NCBI GenBank assembly: GCA_944387035.1
Contig: CALXDJ010000003.1
Coordinates: forward strand, 41,776 to 105,775
Length of the DNA: 64,000 bases
Reading direction: 5' to 3'
Source of the DNA: an uncultured Oscillospiraceae bacterium
GTDB taxonomy: Bacteria > Bacillota > Clostridia > Oscillospirales > Oscillospiraceae
Shown: in pieces, positions 33,939 to 42,851 of the stretch
How the letters are laid out: each line of letters begins with the position of its first letter
Position numbering within the stretch: the first letter of the stretch is position 1
The notes under the pieces: generated by a model
Seen by the model: the letters and a program-made list of their open reading frames with translations, nothing else
Told to the model about the DNA's origin: nothing
The model's database searches: none
Translations under genes and position numbers: made by a program

Positions 33939-35054
33939 ATGAGTAAAGCATACAGCCGCTTTTTGACGGCACTGTTCTGCCTGTTTTTGGGGGGACTTCT
34001 GGTGTGGCATGTGCTGCTGCCGGACCGGGACCGCTCCGAGGTGGAAAACCGGACTCTGACCCAGCTGCCGGAGTTTTCCTGGGAATCCCTGAAGGACGGC
34101 AGCTATACCGCTGCGGTGGAGGAGTATTTTGCCGATCAGTTCCCCCTGCGGGATGAGTGGACGGGCCTGAAGGCCCGGACGGAACAGCTTTTGGGCAAGA
34201 CGCTGTTCAACGGCGTGTTTTTGTGCGGAGATACCCTGATCTCCCAGGTGCCCGCGCCGGAAAACGGGCAGATGGAGAAAAACCTCTCCTATATCCAGCG
34301 CCTGCCGGAAAAGGTATCCGTACCGGTGTATCTGGGGATTATCCCCTCGGCGGCGGAGGTCTGGAAAGACAAGCTTCCCGCCGGGGCCCAAAGCTGGGAC
34401 CAAACGCAGCTTCTGGAGGCGGCGGAGGAGACGGGGCTTCCCACCATTGACTTCCATACGCCTCTGACGCTCCACGCCCAGGAGCCCATCTTCTACCGCA
34501 CGGACCACCATTGGACCACCCTGGGAGCCTTCTACGGGGCCAATGCCCTGCTGGAGAGCCTGGGGATGGAGCCCTTGAATCAAGAGGATTACACGCCCCA
34601 GGTGGTCAGCGAATCCTTCAACGGAACCTTGTACTCCACCTCCGGCATCCACTGGCTGACGCCGGACACCATCGAGTACTGGGTGCCGGAGGACGGTCTC
34701 ACCGTTACCTCCTGGCGCACGGGAGAGGCAGCGCCGGGGATGCTGTATGACCGCAGCTATCTGGAGCATAAGGACCAGTATTCCTCTTTCCTGGGAGGTA
34801 ACCAGCCCCTGTGTGTCATTGAAAATGAGAACCTGCCTGACGGGGACCGGATTTTGCTGGTGCGGGATTCCTACTCCGACGCTCTGGCGCCTTTCCTGGC
34901 CCAGCGGTTTTCCCAGGTCCATCTGGTGGACCTGCGGTACTACCGGATGCCTCTGGCCCAGTACGTGGCGGAGCACGATATCGATGCAGTCTGTGTGGTG
35001 TACAGTGCCCAGAATTTCCTGACAGACCGGGATCTGGTTATGCTGACCCAGTGA
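33939..35054 (+). CDS. DHHW family (AlgJ/AlgX-like) exported protein
   Basis: A 371-residue protein with one N-terminal membrane anchor (residues ~7-27, SRFLTALFCLFLGGLLVWHV) and an extracytoplasmic SGNH-hydrolase-like domain. The name-giving motif is FYRTDHHWTTLGAFYGANAL near residue 188, and ILLVRDSYSDALAPFL holds the serine nucleophile region. It is expected to complete polymer acetylation with the MBOAT protein. ATG 33939 follows GAAGGGAGGACAG. No glycosyltransferase lies nearby. Confidence 0.92.
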   Translation: MSKAYSRFLTALFCLFLGGLLVWHVLLPDRDRSEVENRTLTQLPEFSWESLKDGSYTAAVEEYFADQFPLRDEWTGLKARTEQLLGKTLFNGVFLCGDTLISQVPAPENGQMEKNLSYIQRLPEKVSVPVYLGIIPSAAEVWKDKLPAGAQSWDQTQLLEAAEETGLPTIDFHTPLTLHAQEPIFYRTDHHWTTLGAFYGANALLESLGMEPLNQEDYTPQVVSESFNGTLYSTSGIHWLTPDTIEYWVPEDGLTVTSWRTGEAAPGMLYDRSYLEHKDQYSSFLGGNQPLCVIENENLPDGDRILLVRDSYSDALAPFLAQRFSQVHLVDLRYYRMPLAQYVAEHDIDAVCVVYSAQNFLTDRDLVMLTQ

Positions 35055-35074
35055 CAAGAACAAGCCTCGCAGAG

Positions 35075-35280
35075 TTTGCGCCGAATGGCGCAAAAAAATG
35101 AAATTCAGTTTCTCCGGCGACATGTGCGTCGGAGAAACTGCTTTGCAGCCCGCAAGTGTGGGATTTGTCCGCTATGAGCGGACAAATCCTGCGTGCGGTG
35201 GGCTGTGTCTCTGTCAAAAAGTGGCACAGCCACTTTTTGACAGACTGAAGGCCCGCGCTTTTTCAAAAAGCGCGGGCCTT
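35075..35280. repeat. Cluster of five hairpin-forming inverted repeats
   Basis: In the 230-base gap between convergent genes: 35075-35082/35087-35094 (8 bp), 35106-35116/35130-35140 (11 bp), 35161-35172/35178-35189 (12 bp, framed by CAGCCC/GGGCTG), 35211-35225/35229-35243 (15 bp), and 35248-35263/35265-35280 (16 bp with one central base). All arms are perfect. Only the last resembles a terminator for the flanking genes, and none has a proper T tract after it. No gene is seen here. Confidence 0.85.
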
Positions 35281-35283
35281 GTG

Positions 35284-35682
35284 TTATTCCCGGACCAGGG
35301 GACCGGTCCAGCCGCCGATGCCGCCCAGGTCCCGCACCTGCTGGTATCCCATGGCCAGCAGGGCTCGTCCCGCCGCGGCGCTGCGGCGTCCGGACTGACA
35401 ATATACCCAGATCTCCGCCTGAAGGTCCGGCAGGGCCTCCGGCGCGGCGGAAGCGATGGTGTCCACCGGCAGCAAACGGGCGCCGGGGATGTGGCCGCCG
35501 TCAAATTCCTCCTGCGTCCGCACGTCTACCACGGTGACGGCGGCGCCGCCGTCCAGGGCTTGCCGGGCTTCTTCCATGGAAAGGCGCGGGGCCCGGGGAC
35601 CGCCGGGGAAGCGGCGGTTGTACAGGCTGAGCAATACCACGGCGCACACAATCAGCGCCGCCAGGGAAAGCAATTGATCCAT
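35284..35682 (-). CDS. Membrane-anchored rhodanese-like domain protein
   Basis: A 132-residue protein: a transmembrane helix at residues ~5-20 (LSLAALIVCAVVLLSLY), then a single rhodanese domain with VVDVRTQEEFDGGHIPGARL and the active-site loop VYCQSGRRSAAAG carrying the catalytic cysteine. Likely a sulfurtransferase or sulfur carrier at the membrane; substrate unknown. It is monocistronic and faces the hairpin cluster at its 3' end. Confidence 0.92.
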   Translation of the reverse strand: MDQLLSLAALIVCAVVLLSLYNRRFPGGPRAPRLSMEEARQALDGGAAVTVVDVRTQEEFDGGHIPGARLLPVDTIASAAPEALPDLQAEIWVYCQSGRRSAAAGRALLAMGYQQVRDLGGIGGWTGPLVRE

Positions 35683-35739
35683 ATATACATTCCTCCCGCC
35701 TCGAGTATACCCGAAGCGGGAGGAAAAGGGAAGAGGAAT

Positions 35740-38700
35740 TTACGGCTGTTCCACGGTCAGAGAGATGGTCTTGGCCGTCAGGTCCACGGTGTAGCGGTAG
35801 GTTCCGGCCAGATGGAGCAGGGACTGGCCCTCGTTGTCCAGCAGCTGGTCAGAAAAGACCACGGTGTAGACGAAGGTGCCGCCGCTAAACGTCATGGAGT
35901 CGGGCCGGGCCACGCCCATGGCATAGGACTGGGGGAGCGGCAGGTCTGCCTGGGTGCCGTCGGCAAAGCGGATCATCAGGGCGTTTTGCTCCATATGGGG
36001 GGTTCCGGCCCAGGAGCCCGCGCAGGCAATGCAGCCTTCCCCCTCCGTGTAGGCGAAGGGCAGGAACTGGAAGCCCGCTCCCTCCGGGTCCCATTCGCTG
36101 TTCTGGGCCCAGGCCAGCCGCTCCTCGTAGCTCATGGAGTCGGGCGAGACCGTCAGGGCCTGACCGGTGAACTCTACATCGGCAGGCGTGAAGGTCTTGG
36201 CGGGCACCTGGCCGGTGGTCTGGGCGAAGTAGCGCACCGCTGCGTCGTCACACTGGGCCTTCAGGTCTGCTTCCCAGGCTGCGGCTTCCTCGGAGAGGAT
36301 CGCCTGGGCGGCCTTGTCGGAGAAGCGGCTGCGGATCTCGGAGGCGTATGCGCCTCCGCCGGCAGGCTCCCAGTAATCCGTCAGTACCCAGCCGCCGTTT
36401 TGGTAGGTGAAGGTGAGGGAGGCGGGGAAGCTGCCGCCGGTGTCGGCGGTCCAGCTTCCGTCCTGCACGGTGTAGGAATAGGAGACGATCTGTAAATCAA
36501 AGGTGTAGGTATTGCCGCCGTCTCGTTGATCGAGAATCCGGTGGGCCTCGGCGATGTAGTCAAATGTATGGGAAACGGCGGACTGCCGGTGCTCCAGAAT
36601 GGCGCTGTGAAGCTGCGTATCCGTGGGCGGGGCGGAAGGCGCTTTCTGCGTGCTGCGGCCCGCCAGGGCCAGCAGCTGTTCCCGCAGCGCCGCGCCGCCG
36701 GCGGTCAGCTCCGACTGAGCCTCTTCCAGACGGGCGAGGCCGTCCTCCCACAGTCCGGCGTCCTCTCCGGCGGCACCGGAGGCGGCGTAGTTCACCAGAT
36801 TCTCGACGGCTGCGGTCTGCTCCCAGTCGTCATACCGGCTCAGGTTGTTGAGCAGCTGCGCCGGCTGGACGTAGAACAGGTGATAGAGGTCCTCCGGCGG
36901 CATGACACTGGGGACCAGATAGCCCGCATCCAGCAGCGCCAGGGAGAGTTTGGCGTAGAACATGGGGGAGTCGGGACCTTCGTCGTTGGCCAGGGTGCAG
37001 GGCAGGAAGGTCAGGGAACCGTCATTGGGGTCGACGGTGAAAAACAGGTAGGCGGGAATGGTGTTGTCGCCGCCCATCCAGCCGTCCTCCAGCAAATACA
37101 TTCCGCCGGCCAGGGCCACCCGCTCCGGCGTGGTGGTGTGGAGTTCACACTCCAGGTGATAGGCCACCACATGGATGCCGGTGTGGTCCTCGGTCAGGGG
37201 AACGGGGGAGAGGTCCGTGATCCGCCAGTCATCCCACTGGGCCTGGGAGCCGGTATCCTGAAGCTGCCCGTCTGGACCGGTGGACTGCTGGCCGGTGTGG
37301 GTTTGCCAATATTCCAGGGCCGTCAGGGCCTGGGCTTTTGCCGCCTCCAGCACGGCCTCCGGCACGTCGATGGATTGCGCCACATGGTCGGTATAGACGG
37401 TGGGATCGGCGTAGAGCCGCAGAGTCTCCCCGTCAAAGTAGATCCAGCGCCGGGCGGTGACGATGGTGCCGGATTGCGCGTTCAGGGGCACCTGGGCGCC
37501 CATGGGGAGGCAGCGGCTGGCGGGATCCCAGAAGTCAAAGCTCTGGTACTGCATGTCCGGCCAGGCGGAAAGCAGCCGCTGGGCCAGATCCACCTCGTAG
37601 AGAGCGCCGTCCCGCTGGAAGATCAGCTGGGCGTCGGACTGCTCGGAGGCCACCAGTTCCTCCGTCCCGTCGCCGTCCAGATCCACGGCGGCAGCGGTAC
37701 CGTAGACCCGGGCCAGACGCATCGGGTCGCCGGAATCGCTGAGCGTGTAGTAGTCATGTACGGTGCGGTTGGAGTCGTGGTCGGGATAGGTGATGGACAC
37801 GCCGGAGCAGCCGAAGAGATCGTAGAAGTCGGACAGGGTGACCTCCTCATCCTGGGTTTCCTCGGGGAAGGTGAAAAAGCATCCCACGTCCCAGGCTGTC
37901 ACGCCCAGATCGTCCTTCCCCGTATCATACGCCACGGCGGCATAGAGGCTGCCGTCGGTGGAGCGGTAGACAGCGAAGGACGCGTCATAGACCGTCCATA
38001 CGTCCGGAGGCGTCTCGGCCAGGTCCCCGGTGTGCCGGGTGACCGCCAGGGTCTCCGGCTGATAGGGGGTCAGACCGGTCAGGGGAATCGTCAGGACCGG
38101 GTCTCCCTCCGGGAAGGCCGTGGGAACGGCGGCGGAGTCCGCGATGAGGTGGGAGACGAACCAGTAGCTGCCATCCGGTTGGGCCCGCAGCGTCACGCAG
38201 AAGGAGCCGTACCCGCCGAAGCGGAAGTCCTGATAGTACAGGCGAACGAGGTCGCCGTCCCGTTCTCCGGCGGTGAAGGTCACGGTGGGAGGCGCGGAAT
38301 TGGACGGATCCGTGGTCCAGTAGTAGGCGTCCTCACCGGGCACGTAGGTGAAGGCGTCCAGGTCCGTCTGATTGGTTTCCTCCAGAGTCAGGCCGGTATA
38401 ATCCAGCAGCAGGGTGCTGAGCTCAGCGGCGGTGAGGCGGCAGTACTGCCGTCCTTCCTGCAGAGCGTCTCCCAGTGCCTGACGCAGCTCCGCCTCACTG
38501 GGCTGGGTCTGGGCGAATTCCTCCGGAACGCCGTCATAGAGCAGGTCGAAGAGGTCAATGTCCGCCGGACTCTCGTACAGGCACGAGAGGAACTGGTTAT
38601 GGAAGTTCCCGGCGTCGCCGTTGAAGAATTCCGTATTGAAATAGGTCAGCTCATCGCCGGTGAGAGAATGGGATTCCGCACTGCGGTCCCGGGCGCCGGT

Positions 38701-39705
38701 GAAGGTGACGGCGCAGACCACGGTCACCACTGCGGCCAAAAGCACCACTGCCGCCCATGCGGTCTGGCGGCTTTTGGCGATGCGGGTGATCCGGTCCTTG
38801 AGACGGCGCTTTCCGCTGGTCATGGTGGTGGCGGAGAGCAGGGCAGTGCCCGGCGCCCGCCGCACCGGGATCAGGGCCAGCAGTGTCCGGCCGTAGGCCA
38901 GGCGTTCCTCCTGCCCCAGGTTCCGCAGAACGCGCTCGTCGCAGGCAAGCTCGCAGTCTGTCCGGGAAGCCGCGGCCGCCGCCCACACCAGGGGATCGAA
39001 CCAGTACAAAGCCAGGCATACGCACCGCAGAGCGGACCAGATGGGGTCCCCCTGCCGGGCATGGGTCTGCTCATGGAGCAGTACGTGGTGCAGCCGCTCC
39101 GGCTCCGCTGCGGCGGGGGTGAGGTAGATGGCCGGGCGGAAAAGCCCGAACAGGCACGGGGAGGGAAGGCCCTCCTCTACCAAATAGACAGGAAACTTAC
39201 AGCCGGAGACACTGTAAGGGATTCTTACTTTACAGAGTTTGCGCCAAAAACGCAGGTTCACTGCCAGGAAGAAGATCCCTGCGGCTGCGGCTCCCACGGC
39301 CCACACCGCCGTGAGGACCTGAGAGAGGGTCCATTTGTCGGCGTACCGGGTGACGGTCTGGCCGTCGTCGGAGAGGACCGGATAGCCGAAGGATTCCGCC
39401 GTGGGAACAGTCTCACCCGGCTGGACGTCCTGGGCGGCGGGAATGGTGTCCGCCGGGGTCCGGTCCAGGGGCAGGACATAGACCTCCCGGTTTTCCAGCT
39501 GCGTTTCCACTTGCGTATTGACGTCCTGGGCAGCGGTGAGCACGGAGAAATCCACTGCCGGCAGATTTACCGGGACCAGAAGGCGCACCAGCACCAGTGC
39601 CCACAGTGCGTACTGGACCCGGCAGGGGATGGCCTTGCGGAACGCCTGACGCAGGATCAGCAGCAGTACGATCAGTACCGAGGATGTCATGAGGATTTCG
39701 CTCAT
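35740..39705 (-). CDS. Oversized BlaR1-like M56 metallopeptidase sensor
   Basis: A 1321-residue protein, about twice a typical BlaR1/MecR1. Residues 1-340 are the M56 module: membrane helices at ~5-20, ~28-47 and ~125-150, the zinc site HEQTH near residue 211 in LLHEQTHARQGDP, and a final helix at ~320-342 (WAAVVLLAAVVTVVCAVTF). The remaining ~980 residues lie outside the membrane and lack the penicillin-binding domain; they look like two or three beta-rich units, including an FG-GAP-like AAAVDLDGDGTEELVASEQS segment. It starts at 39705 overlapping the BlaI-type stop (ATGA). The signal sensed is unknown. Confidence 0.85.
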   Translation of the reverse strand: MSEILMTSSVLIVLLLILRQAFRKAIPCRVQYALWALVLVRLLVPVNLPAVDFSVLTAAQDVNTQVETQLENREVYVLPLDRTPADTIPAAQDVQPGETVPTAESFGYPVLSDDGQTVTRYADKWTLSQVLTAVWAVGAAAAGIFFLAVNLRFWRKLCKVRIPYSVSGCKFPVYLVEEGLPSPCLFGLFRPAIYLTPAAAEPERLHHVLLHEQTHARQGDPIWSALRCVCLALYWFDPLVWAAAAASRTDCELACDERVLRNLGQEERLAYGRTLLALIPVRRAPGTALLSATTMTSGKRRLKDRITRIAKSRQTAWAAVVLLAAVVTVVCAVTFTGARDRSAESHSLTGDELTYFNTEFFNGDAGNFHNQFLSCLYESPADIDLFDLLYDGVPEEFAQTQPSEAELRQALGDALQEGRQYCRLTAAELSTLLLDYTGLTLEETNQTDLDAFTYVPGEDAYYWTTDPSNSAPPTVTFTAGERDGDLVRLYYQDFRFGGYGSFCVTLRAQPDGSYWFVSHLIADSAAVPTAFPEGDPVLTIPLTGLTPYQPETLAVTRHTGDLAETPPDVWTVYDASFAVYRSTDGSLYAAVAYDTGKDDLGVTAWDVGCFFTFPEETQDEEVTLSDFYDLFGCSGVSITYPDHDSNRTVHDYYTLSDSGDPMRLARVYGTAAAVDLDGDGTEELVASEQSDAQLIFQRDGALYEVDLAQRLLSAWPDMQYQSFDFWDPASRCLPMGAQVPLNAQSGTIVTARRWIYFDGETLRLYADPTVYTDHVAQSIDVPEAVLEAAKAQALTALEYWQTHTGQQSTGPDGQLQDTGSQAQWDDWRITDLSPVPLTEDHTGIHVVAYHLECELHTTTPERVALAGGMYLLEDGWMGGDNTIPAYLFFTVDPNDGSLTFLPCTLANDEGPDSPMFYAKLSLALLDAGYLVPSVMPPEDLYHLFYVQPAQLLNNLSRYDDWEQTAAVENLVNYAASGAAGEDAGLWEDGLARLEEAQSELTAGGAALREQLLALAGRSTQKAPSAPPTDTQLHSAILEHRQSAVSHTFDYIAEAHRILDQRDGGNTYTFDLQIVSYSYTVQDGSWTADTGGSFPASLTFTYQNGGWVLTDYWEPAGGGAYASEIRSRFSDKAAQAILSEEAAAWEADLKAQCDDAAVRYFAQTTGQVPAKTFTPADVEFTGQALTVSPDSMSYEERLAWAQNSEWDPEGAGFQFLPFAYTEGEGCIACAGSWAGTPHMEQNALMIRFADGTQADLPLPQSYAMGVARPDSMTFSGGTFVYTVVFSDQLLDNEGQSLLHLAGTYRYTVDLTAKTISLTVEQP

Positions 39706-40079
39706 GTGTGCTCACCTCCTGCACGTTCCAAAATCGCGGTCAGCTCCGCGATGTCGTCCTCCGTCAGGGCCTGCGAGTCCACCATGGCGCTCATCATCAA
39801 GCCCAGCCGTCCGCTGTAGACTTTGGAGAGAAAATTTTCCGTCTCCGCCATGGCGGCATCCTCCCGTGCCACGGCGGGGAAATACCGTTTGGCCCGGGAG
39901 CCCTCCTCGTACCGTACGGCGCCTTTGCTCTCCAGCCGGGAGAGCATGGTGATGACCGTGTTCTTGCTCCAGCCGGTTTCATCCCGCATGGCTGCGGTCA
40001 GCTCCGTAATGGTCATGGGGGCGTCGGACCAGAGGCGGTTCATCAGCTTCCATTCACTGTCGGAGAGATTGAGTTTCAT
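39702..40079 (-). CDS. BlaI/MecI/CopY family transcriptional repressor
   Basis: A 125-residue winged-helix repressor: LSDSEWKLMNRLWSDAPMTI is the family start, followed by the helix-turn-helix at residues ~25-50 and the C-terminal dimer helices. It should repress its own operon and be cut by the M56 partner. ATG 40079 follows GGAGGTGAGAC. Its stop overlaps the M56 start, so sensor and repressor are coupled. No beta-lactamase gene is near, so resistance is not implied. Confidence 0.95.
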   Translation of the reverse strand: MKLNLSDSEWKLMNRLWSDAPMTITELTAAMRDETGWSKNTVITMLSRLESKGAVRYEEGSRAKRYFPAVAREDAAMAETENFLSKVYSGRLGLMMSAMVDSQALTEDDIAELTAILERAGGEHT

Positions 40080-40100
40080 CGTCTCACCTCCTATGGTATA

Positions 40101-40144
40101 CGTTTGTCTACCTTGAACATAGCAGAGGGGTAGACAAATGTCAA
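40101..40144 (-). promoter_or_regulatory. Promoter and operator arms of the BlaI-M56 operon
   Basis: Minus strand: TTGACA (40144-40139), a 17-base spacer, TATGTT (40121-40116). Two inverted 12-base arms, CGTTTGTCTACC (40101-40112) and GGTAGACAAATG (40129-40140), differ by one base in pairing. One overlaps the -35 box and spacer, the other lies just downstream of the start, a layout suited to auto-repression. Confidence 0.8.
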
Positions 40145-40195
40145 CCTTAAAATGGTTACAAAATGGGATCGTGCCGGGCAGGCGGGAAAAGGCGG

Positions 40196-40224
40196 TTGAC
40201 CCGGCGGGGATTTTGCCGTAAAAT
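40196..40224 (+). promoter_or_regulatory. Promoter of pcrA
   Basis: TTGACC at 40196-40201, a 17-base spacer, and TAAAAT at 40219-40224, ending 32 bases before the pcrA ATG. No LexA box was seen in it. Confidence 0.7.
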
Positions 40225-40256
40225 ATGGCGTGAATTTATAGAAAACTGGTGAAGTT

Positions 40257-42794
40257 ATGACTGAGTTTCAACAACGTTTCGTAGCCGCCCGGAAGGCGGT
40301 CATCGCCTGGGATCTGCGGCGGCTCAACCCCATGCAGCGTCAGGCCGCCATGACCACAGAAGGGCCGCTGCTGCTGCTGGCGGGCGCCGGCAGCGGCAAG
40401 ACCACCGTGCTGATCCAGCGGGTGTACAACCTTTTGACATATGGCCGGGGCAGCGACTGTGACGAGGTCCCCGCCTGGGCCACGCAGGAGGATCTGGCGG
40501 CGCTGGAGTCCTTTGCGGCTCATCCGGCGGAGGAGATGCTGCCGGGTGTGCAGCGGCTGTGCGCGGTGGATGTGCCCCGCCCCTGGGAGATCATCGCCAT
40601 TACCTTTACCAATAAGGCCGCCGGGGAGCTCAAGGACCGGCTGGCCGCCCGGCTGGGCCCTGCGGCCAACGACGTGTGGGCCTCCACATTCCACTCCGCC
40701 TGCGTGCGGATTCTGCGCCGGGATATCGACCGCATCGGCTTCGACAAGGACTTTACCATCTACGATACGGACGATTCCAAGCGGGTGGTGCGGGATATTC
40801 TCAAGGAGCTGAATCTGGACGAGAAGGCCTTCCAGCCCCGCAGCGTATTGAGCGTCATCGGCAGCGCCAAGGACCGCTATGAAAGTCCCGCGGATTTTGC
40901 CGCCAAGCACCAGAACGAGAACGACTGGAAGATGAACCGCATCGCTAAGGTGTATGAGAAGTACGCCCAGAAGCTCCGGGCGGCCAATGCCCTGGATTTT
41001 GACGACATCATCTATCACACCGTGACTCTGCTCCAGCGGGAGCCGGAGGTGCTGCACTACTATCAGGACAAGTTCCGTTATGTCCTGGTGGACGAGTACC
41101 AGGACACCAACCACTTGCAGTACTTACTTACCAGCCTCCTGGCCGGCGGACGGCGGAATCTGTGCGTGGTGGGCGATGACGACCAGTCCATCTACCGCTT
41201 CCGGGGCGCCAATATTGAGAATATCCTTAGCTTTGAGGACCAGTATTCCGACGCCCGGACCATCCGGCTGGAGCAGAATTACCGCTCCACCCAGAACATT
41301 CTGGACGCGGCCAACGCCGTCATCCAGAACAATACCGGCCGCAAGGGCAAGACCCTCTGGACGGACAACGGCTCCGGCGAGCAGGTGACGGTCAAGACCG
41401 CCTTCAACGAAAGCGACGAGGCCAACTATGTGGTGGGGGACATCCTGATGGGGGTGAACCGGGGCCGCAATTTCCGGGACAACGCGGTGCTCTACCGGAT
41501 GAATGCCCAGTCCAACGCGTTGGAATATGCCATGAAGCGCAACGGAATCCCCTACAAGGTGGTGGGGGGCATGAAGTTCTTTGACCGCGCGGAAGTCAAG
41601 GACATGCTCTCCTATCTGTGCGTGCTGAACAATCCCCTGGACGATCTGCGTCTGCGGCGGATCATCAACAATCCGCCCCGGGGCATCGGCGCCACCACGC
41701 TGGACAAGGTGGCCGCACTGGCAGAGGGCCAGGGGGCCAGCCTCTATGAGATCATCCGCAACGCGGACCTGTTTCCGGAGCTCAAGAGTGCTTCGGCCAA
41801 GCTCTTGAAGTTCGCCGACCTCATTGACGGACTGCGCCGGGTAGGCTCGGAGCTGGCCCTGCCGGAGTTCTATGACGCCGTGTGTGAGCAAAGCGGCTAT
41901 GTCAAGGCCCTGGAAGAAAAGAACGACATGGAGAGCCGGGGCCGCATCGAAAACGTCCAGGAACTCAAATCCAACATCCTGGGCTTTTTGGAGCAGCAGC
42001 CCGAGGACGCCACGCTTTCCGGCTTCCTCAACGAAATTGCCCTGTACACGGATCTGGACAGCATGGAGGCCGATGACAACTGTGTGACCATGATGACCAT
42101 TCACTCCGCCAAGGGCCTGGAGTTCCCGGTGGTGTATGTGGTGGGCATGGAGGAGGGAGTATTCCCCGGCAACTCCGCCCAGTACGACCAGGAGGAGCTG
42201 GAGGAGGAGCGGCGGCTTTGCTATGTGGCCATGACCCGGGCCCGGGAGAAGCTGACGCTGACCAATGCCCGCCAGCGCATGCTCTACGGCCGCACCACGG
42301 CCAACCGGCCCTCCCGGTTTTTGGAGGAGATTCCGGAGGAGAACATGCACTGGCAGAGCAAGCCCCAGCCCCGATCTGCCGCCATGGACCGGGATGGCTT
42401 CGGCCCCCCTCCCTGGGAAGACGGTGCCTCCGGCGGGTTCGGCTCCGGAATGTCCGGCGGTTACGGCTCTTCCGGCGGGTACGGCGCGGGCCGTACCCAG
42501 GGAGCGGGCCTTGTGGCCAGCGGCGGTCCCCGGGGCAACAGCTCCATCCGCTCCTACCGGGGCACGGCACCGGCACCCCAGAAGCCCCTGGCCTCGGCTC
42601 GGGGCGGCGGAAGTGCTGCGCCGCTTTTGCAGCTGCAAAAGGGCGACATGGTGGAGCACACTGCCTTCGGCAAGGGCATGGTGCTGTCCGTGCGGCCCAT
42701 GGGCGGCGACGCATTGGCGGAGGTGGCCTTCGATCAGGTGGGCGCCAAGAAGCTGATGCTCAAATCCGCAGGCGCGCATATGAAAAAGCTTTGA
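40257..42794 (+). CDS. pcrA: ATP-dependent DNA helicase PcrA/UvrD
   Basis: An 845-residue SF1A helicase for nucleotide-excision repair and removal of RecA or RNA polymerase. Walker A AGAGSGKTT is near residue 43, motif Ia follows as AITFTNKAAGELKDRL, Walker B is VDEYQDTNH near residue 278, then GDDDQSIYRFRGA, the motif IV-VI set and CYVAMTRAREKLTL. Between motifs I and Ia there is an extra ~40 residues (GRGSDCDEVPAWATQEDLAA and on). The C-terminus has a long Gly/Ser/Tyr-rich linker (~residues 700-780) and a Tudor-like end (GDMVEHTAFGKGMVLSVRP). The ribosome site is weak (GGTGAAG). Confidence 0.97.
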   Translation: MTEFQQRFVAARKAVIAWDLRRLNPMQRQAAMTTEGPLLLLAGAGSGKTTVLIQRVYNLLTYGRGSDCDEVPAWATQEDLAALESFAAHPAEEMLPGVQRLCAVDVPRPWEIIAITFTNKAAGELKDRLAARLGPAANDVWASTFHSACVRILRRDIDRIGFDKDFTIYDTDDSKRVVRDILKELNLDEKAFQPRSVLSVIGSAKDRYESPADFAAKHQNENDWKMNRIAKVYEKYAQKLRAANALDFDDIIYHTVTLLQREPEVLHYYQDKFRYVLVDEYQDTNHLQYLLTSLLAGGRRNLCVVGDDDQSIYRFRGANIENILSFEDQYSDARTIRLEQNYRSTQNILDAANAVIQNNTGRKGKTLWTDNGSGEQVTVKTAFNESDEANYVVGDILMGVNRGRNFRDNAVLYRMNAQSNALEYAMKRNGIPYKVVGGMKFFDRAEVKDMLSYLCVLNNPLDDLRLRRIINNPPRGIGATTLDKVAALAEGQGASLYEIIRNADLFPELKSASAKLLKFADLIDGLRRVGSELALPEFYDAVCEQSGYVKALEEKNDMESRGRIENVQELKSNILGFLEQQPEDATLSGFLNEIALYTDLDSMEADDNCVTMMTIHSAKGLEFPVVYVVGMEEGVFPGNSAQYDQEELEEERRLCYVAMTRAREKLTLTNARQRMLYGRTTANRPSRFLEEIPEENMHWQSKPQPRSAAMDRDGFGPPPWEDGASGGFGSGMSGGYGSSGGYGAGRTQGAGLVASGGPRGNSSIRSYRGTAPAPQKPLASARGGGSAAPLLQLQKGDMVEHTAFGKGMVLSVRPMGGDALAEVAFDQVGAKKLMLKSAGAHMKKL

Positions 42795-42804
42795 ATATGA
42801 GAAC

Positions 42805-42847
42805 CCCCCCGGCGCAGCGTAGAACTGCGCCGGGGGGCTTGTTTTTT
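42805..42847 (+). terminator. Rho-independent terminator of pcrA
   Basis: A 13-bp perfect stem (42805-42817 with 42825-42837), a 7-base loop, CTTG and T6. Confidence 0.93.
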
Positions 42848-42851
42848 GATG

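Noticed and set aside
35075..35280. CRISPR array
   Set aside because: The elements are different palindromes without a common repeat, without uniform spacers and without cas genes.
39180..39260. TTTACAGAGTTTGCGCC stretch resembling the first hairpin region at 35072
   Set aside because: It lies inside the coding region of the M56 sensor and only ~12 bases match; not enough to call a dispersed repeat.
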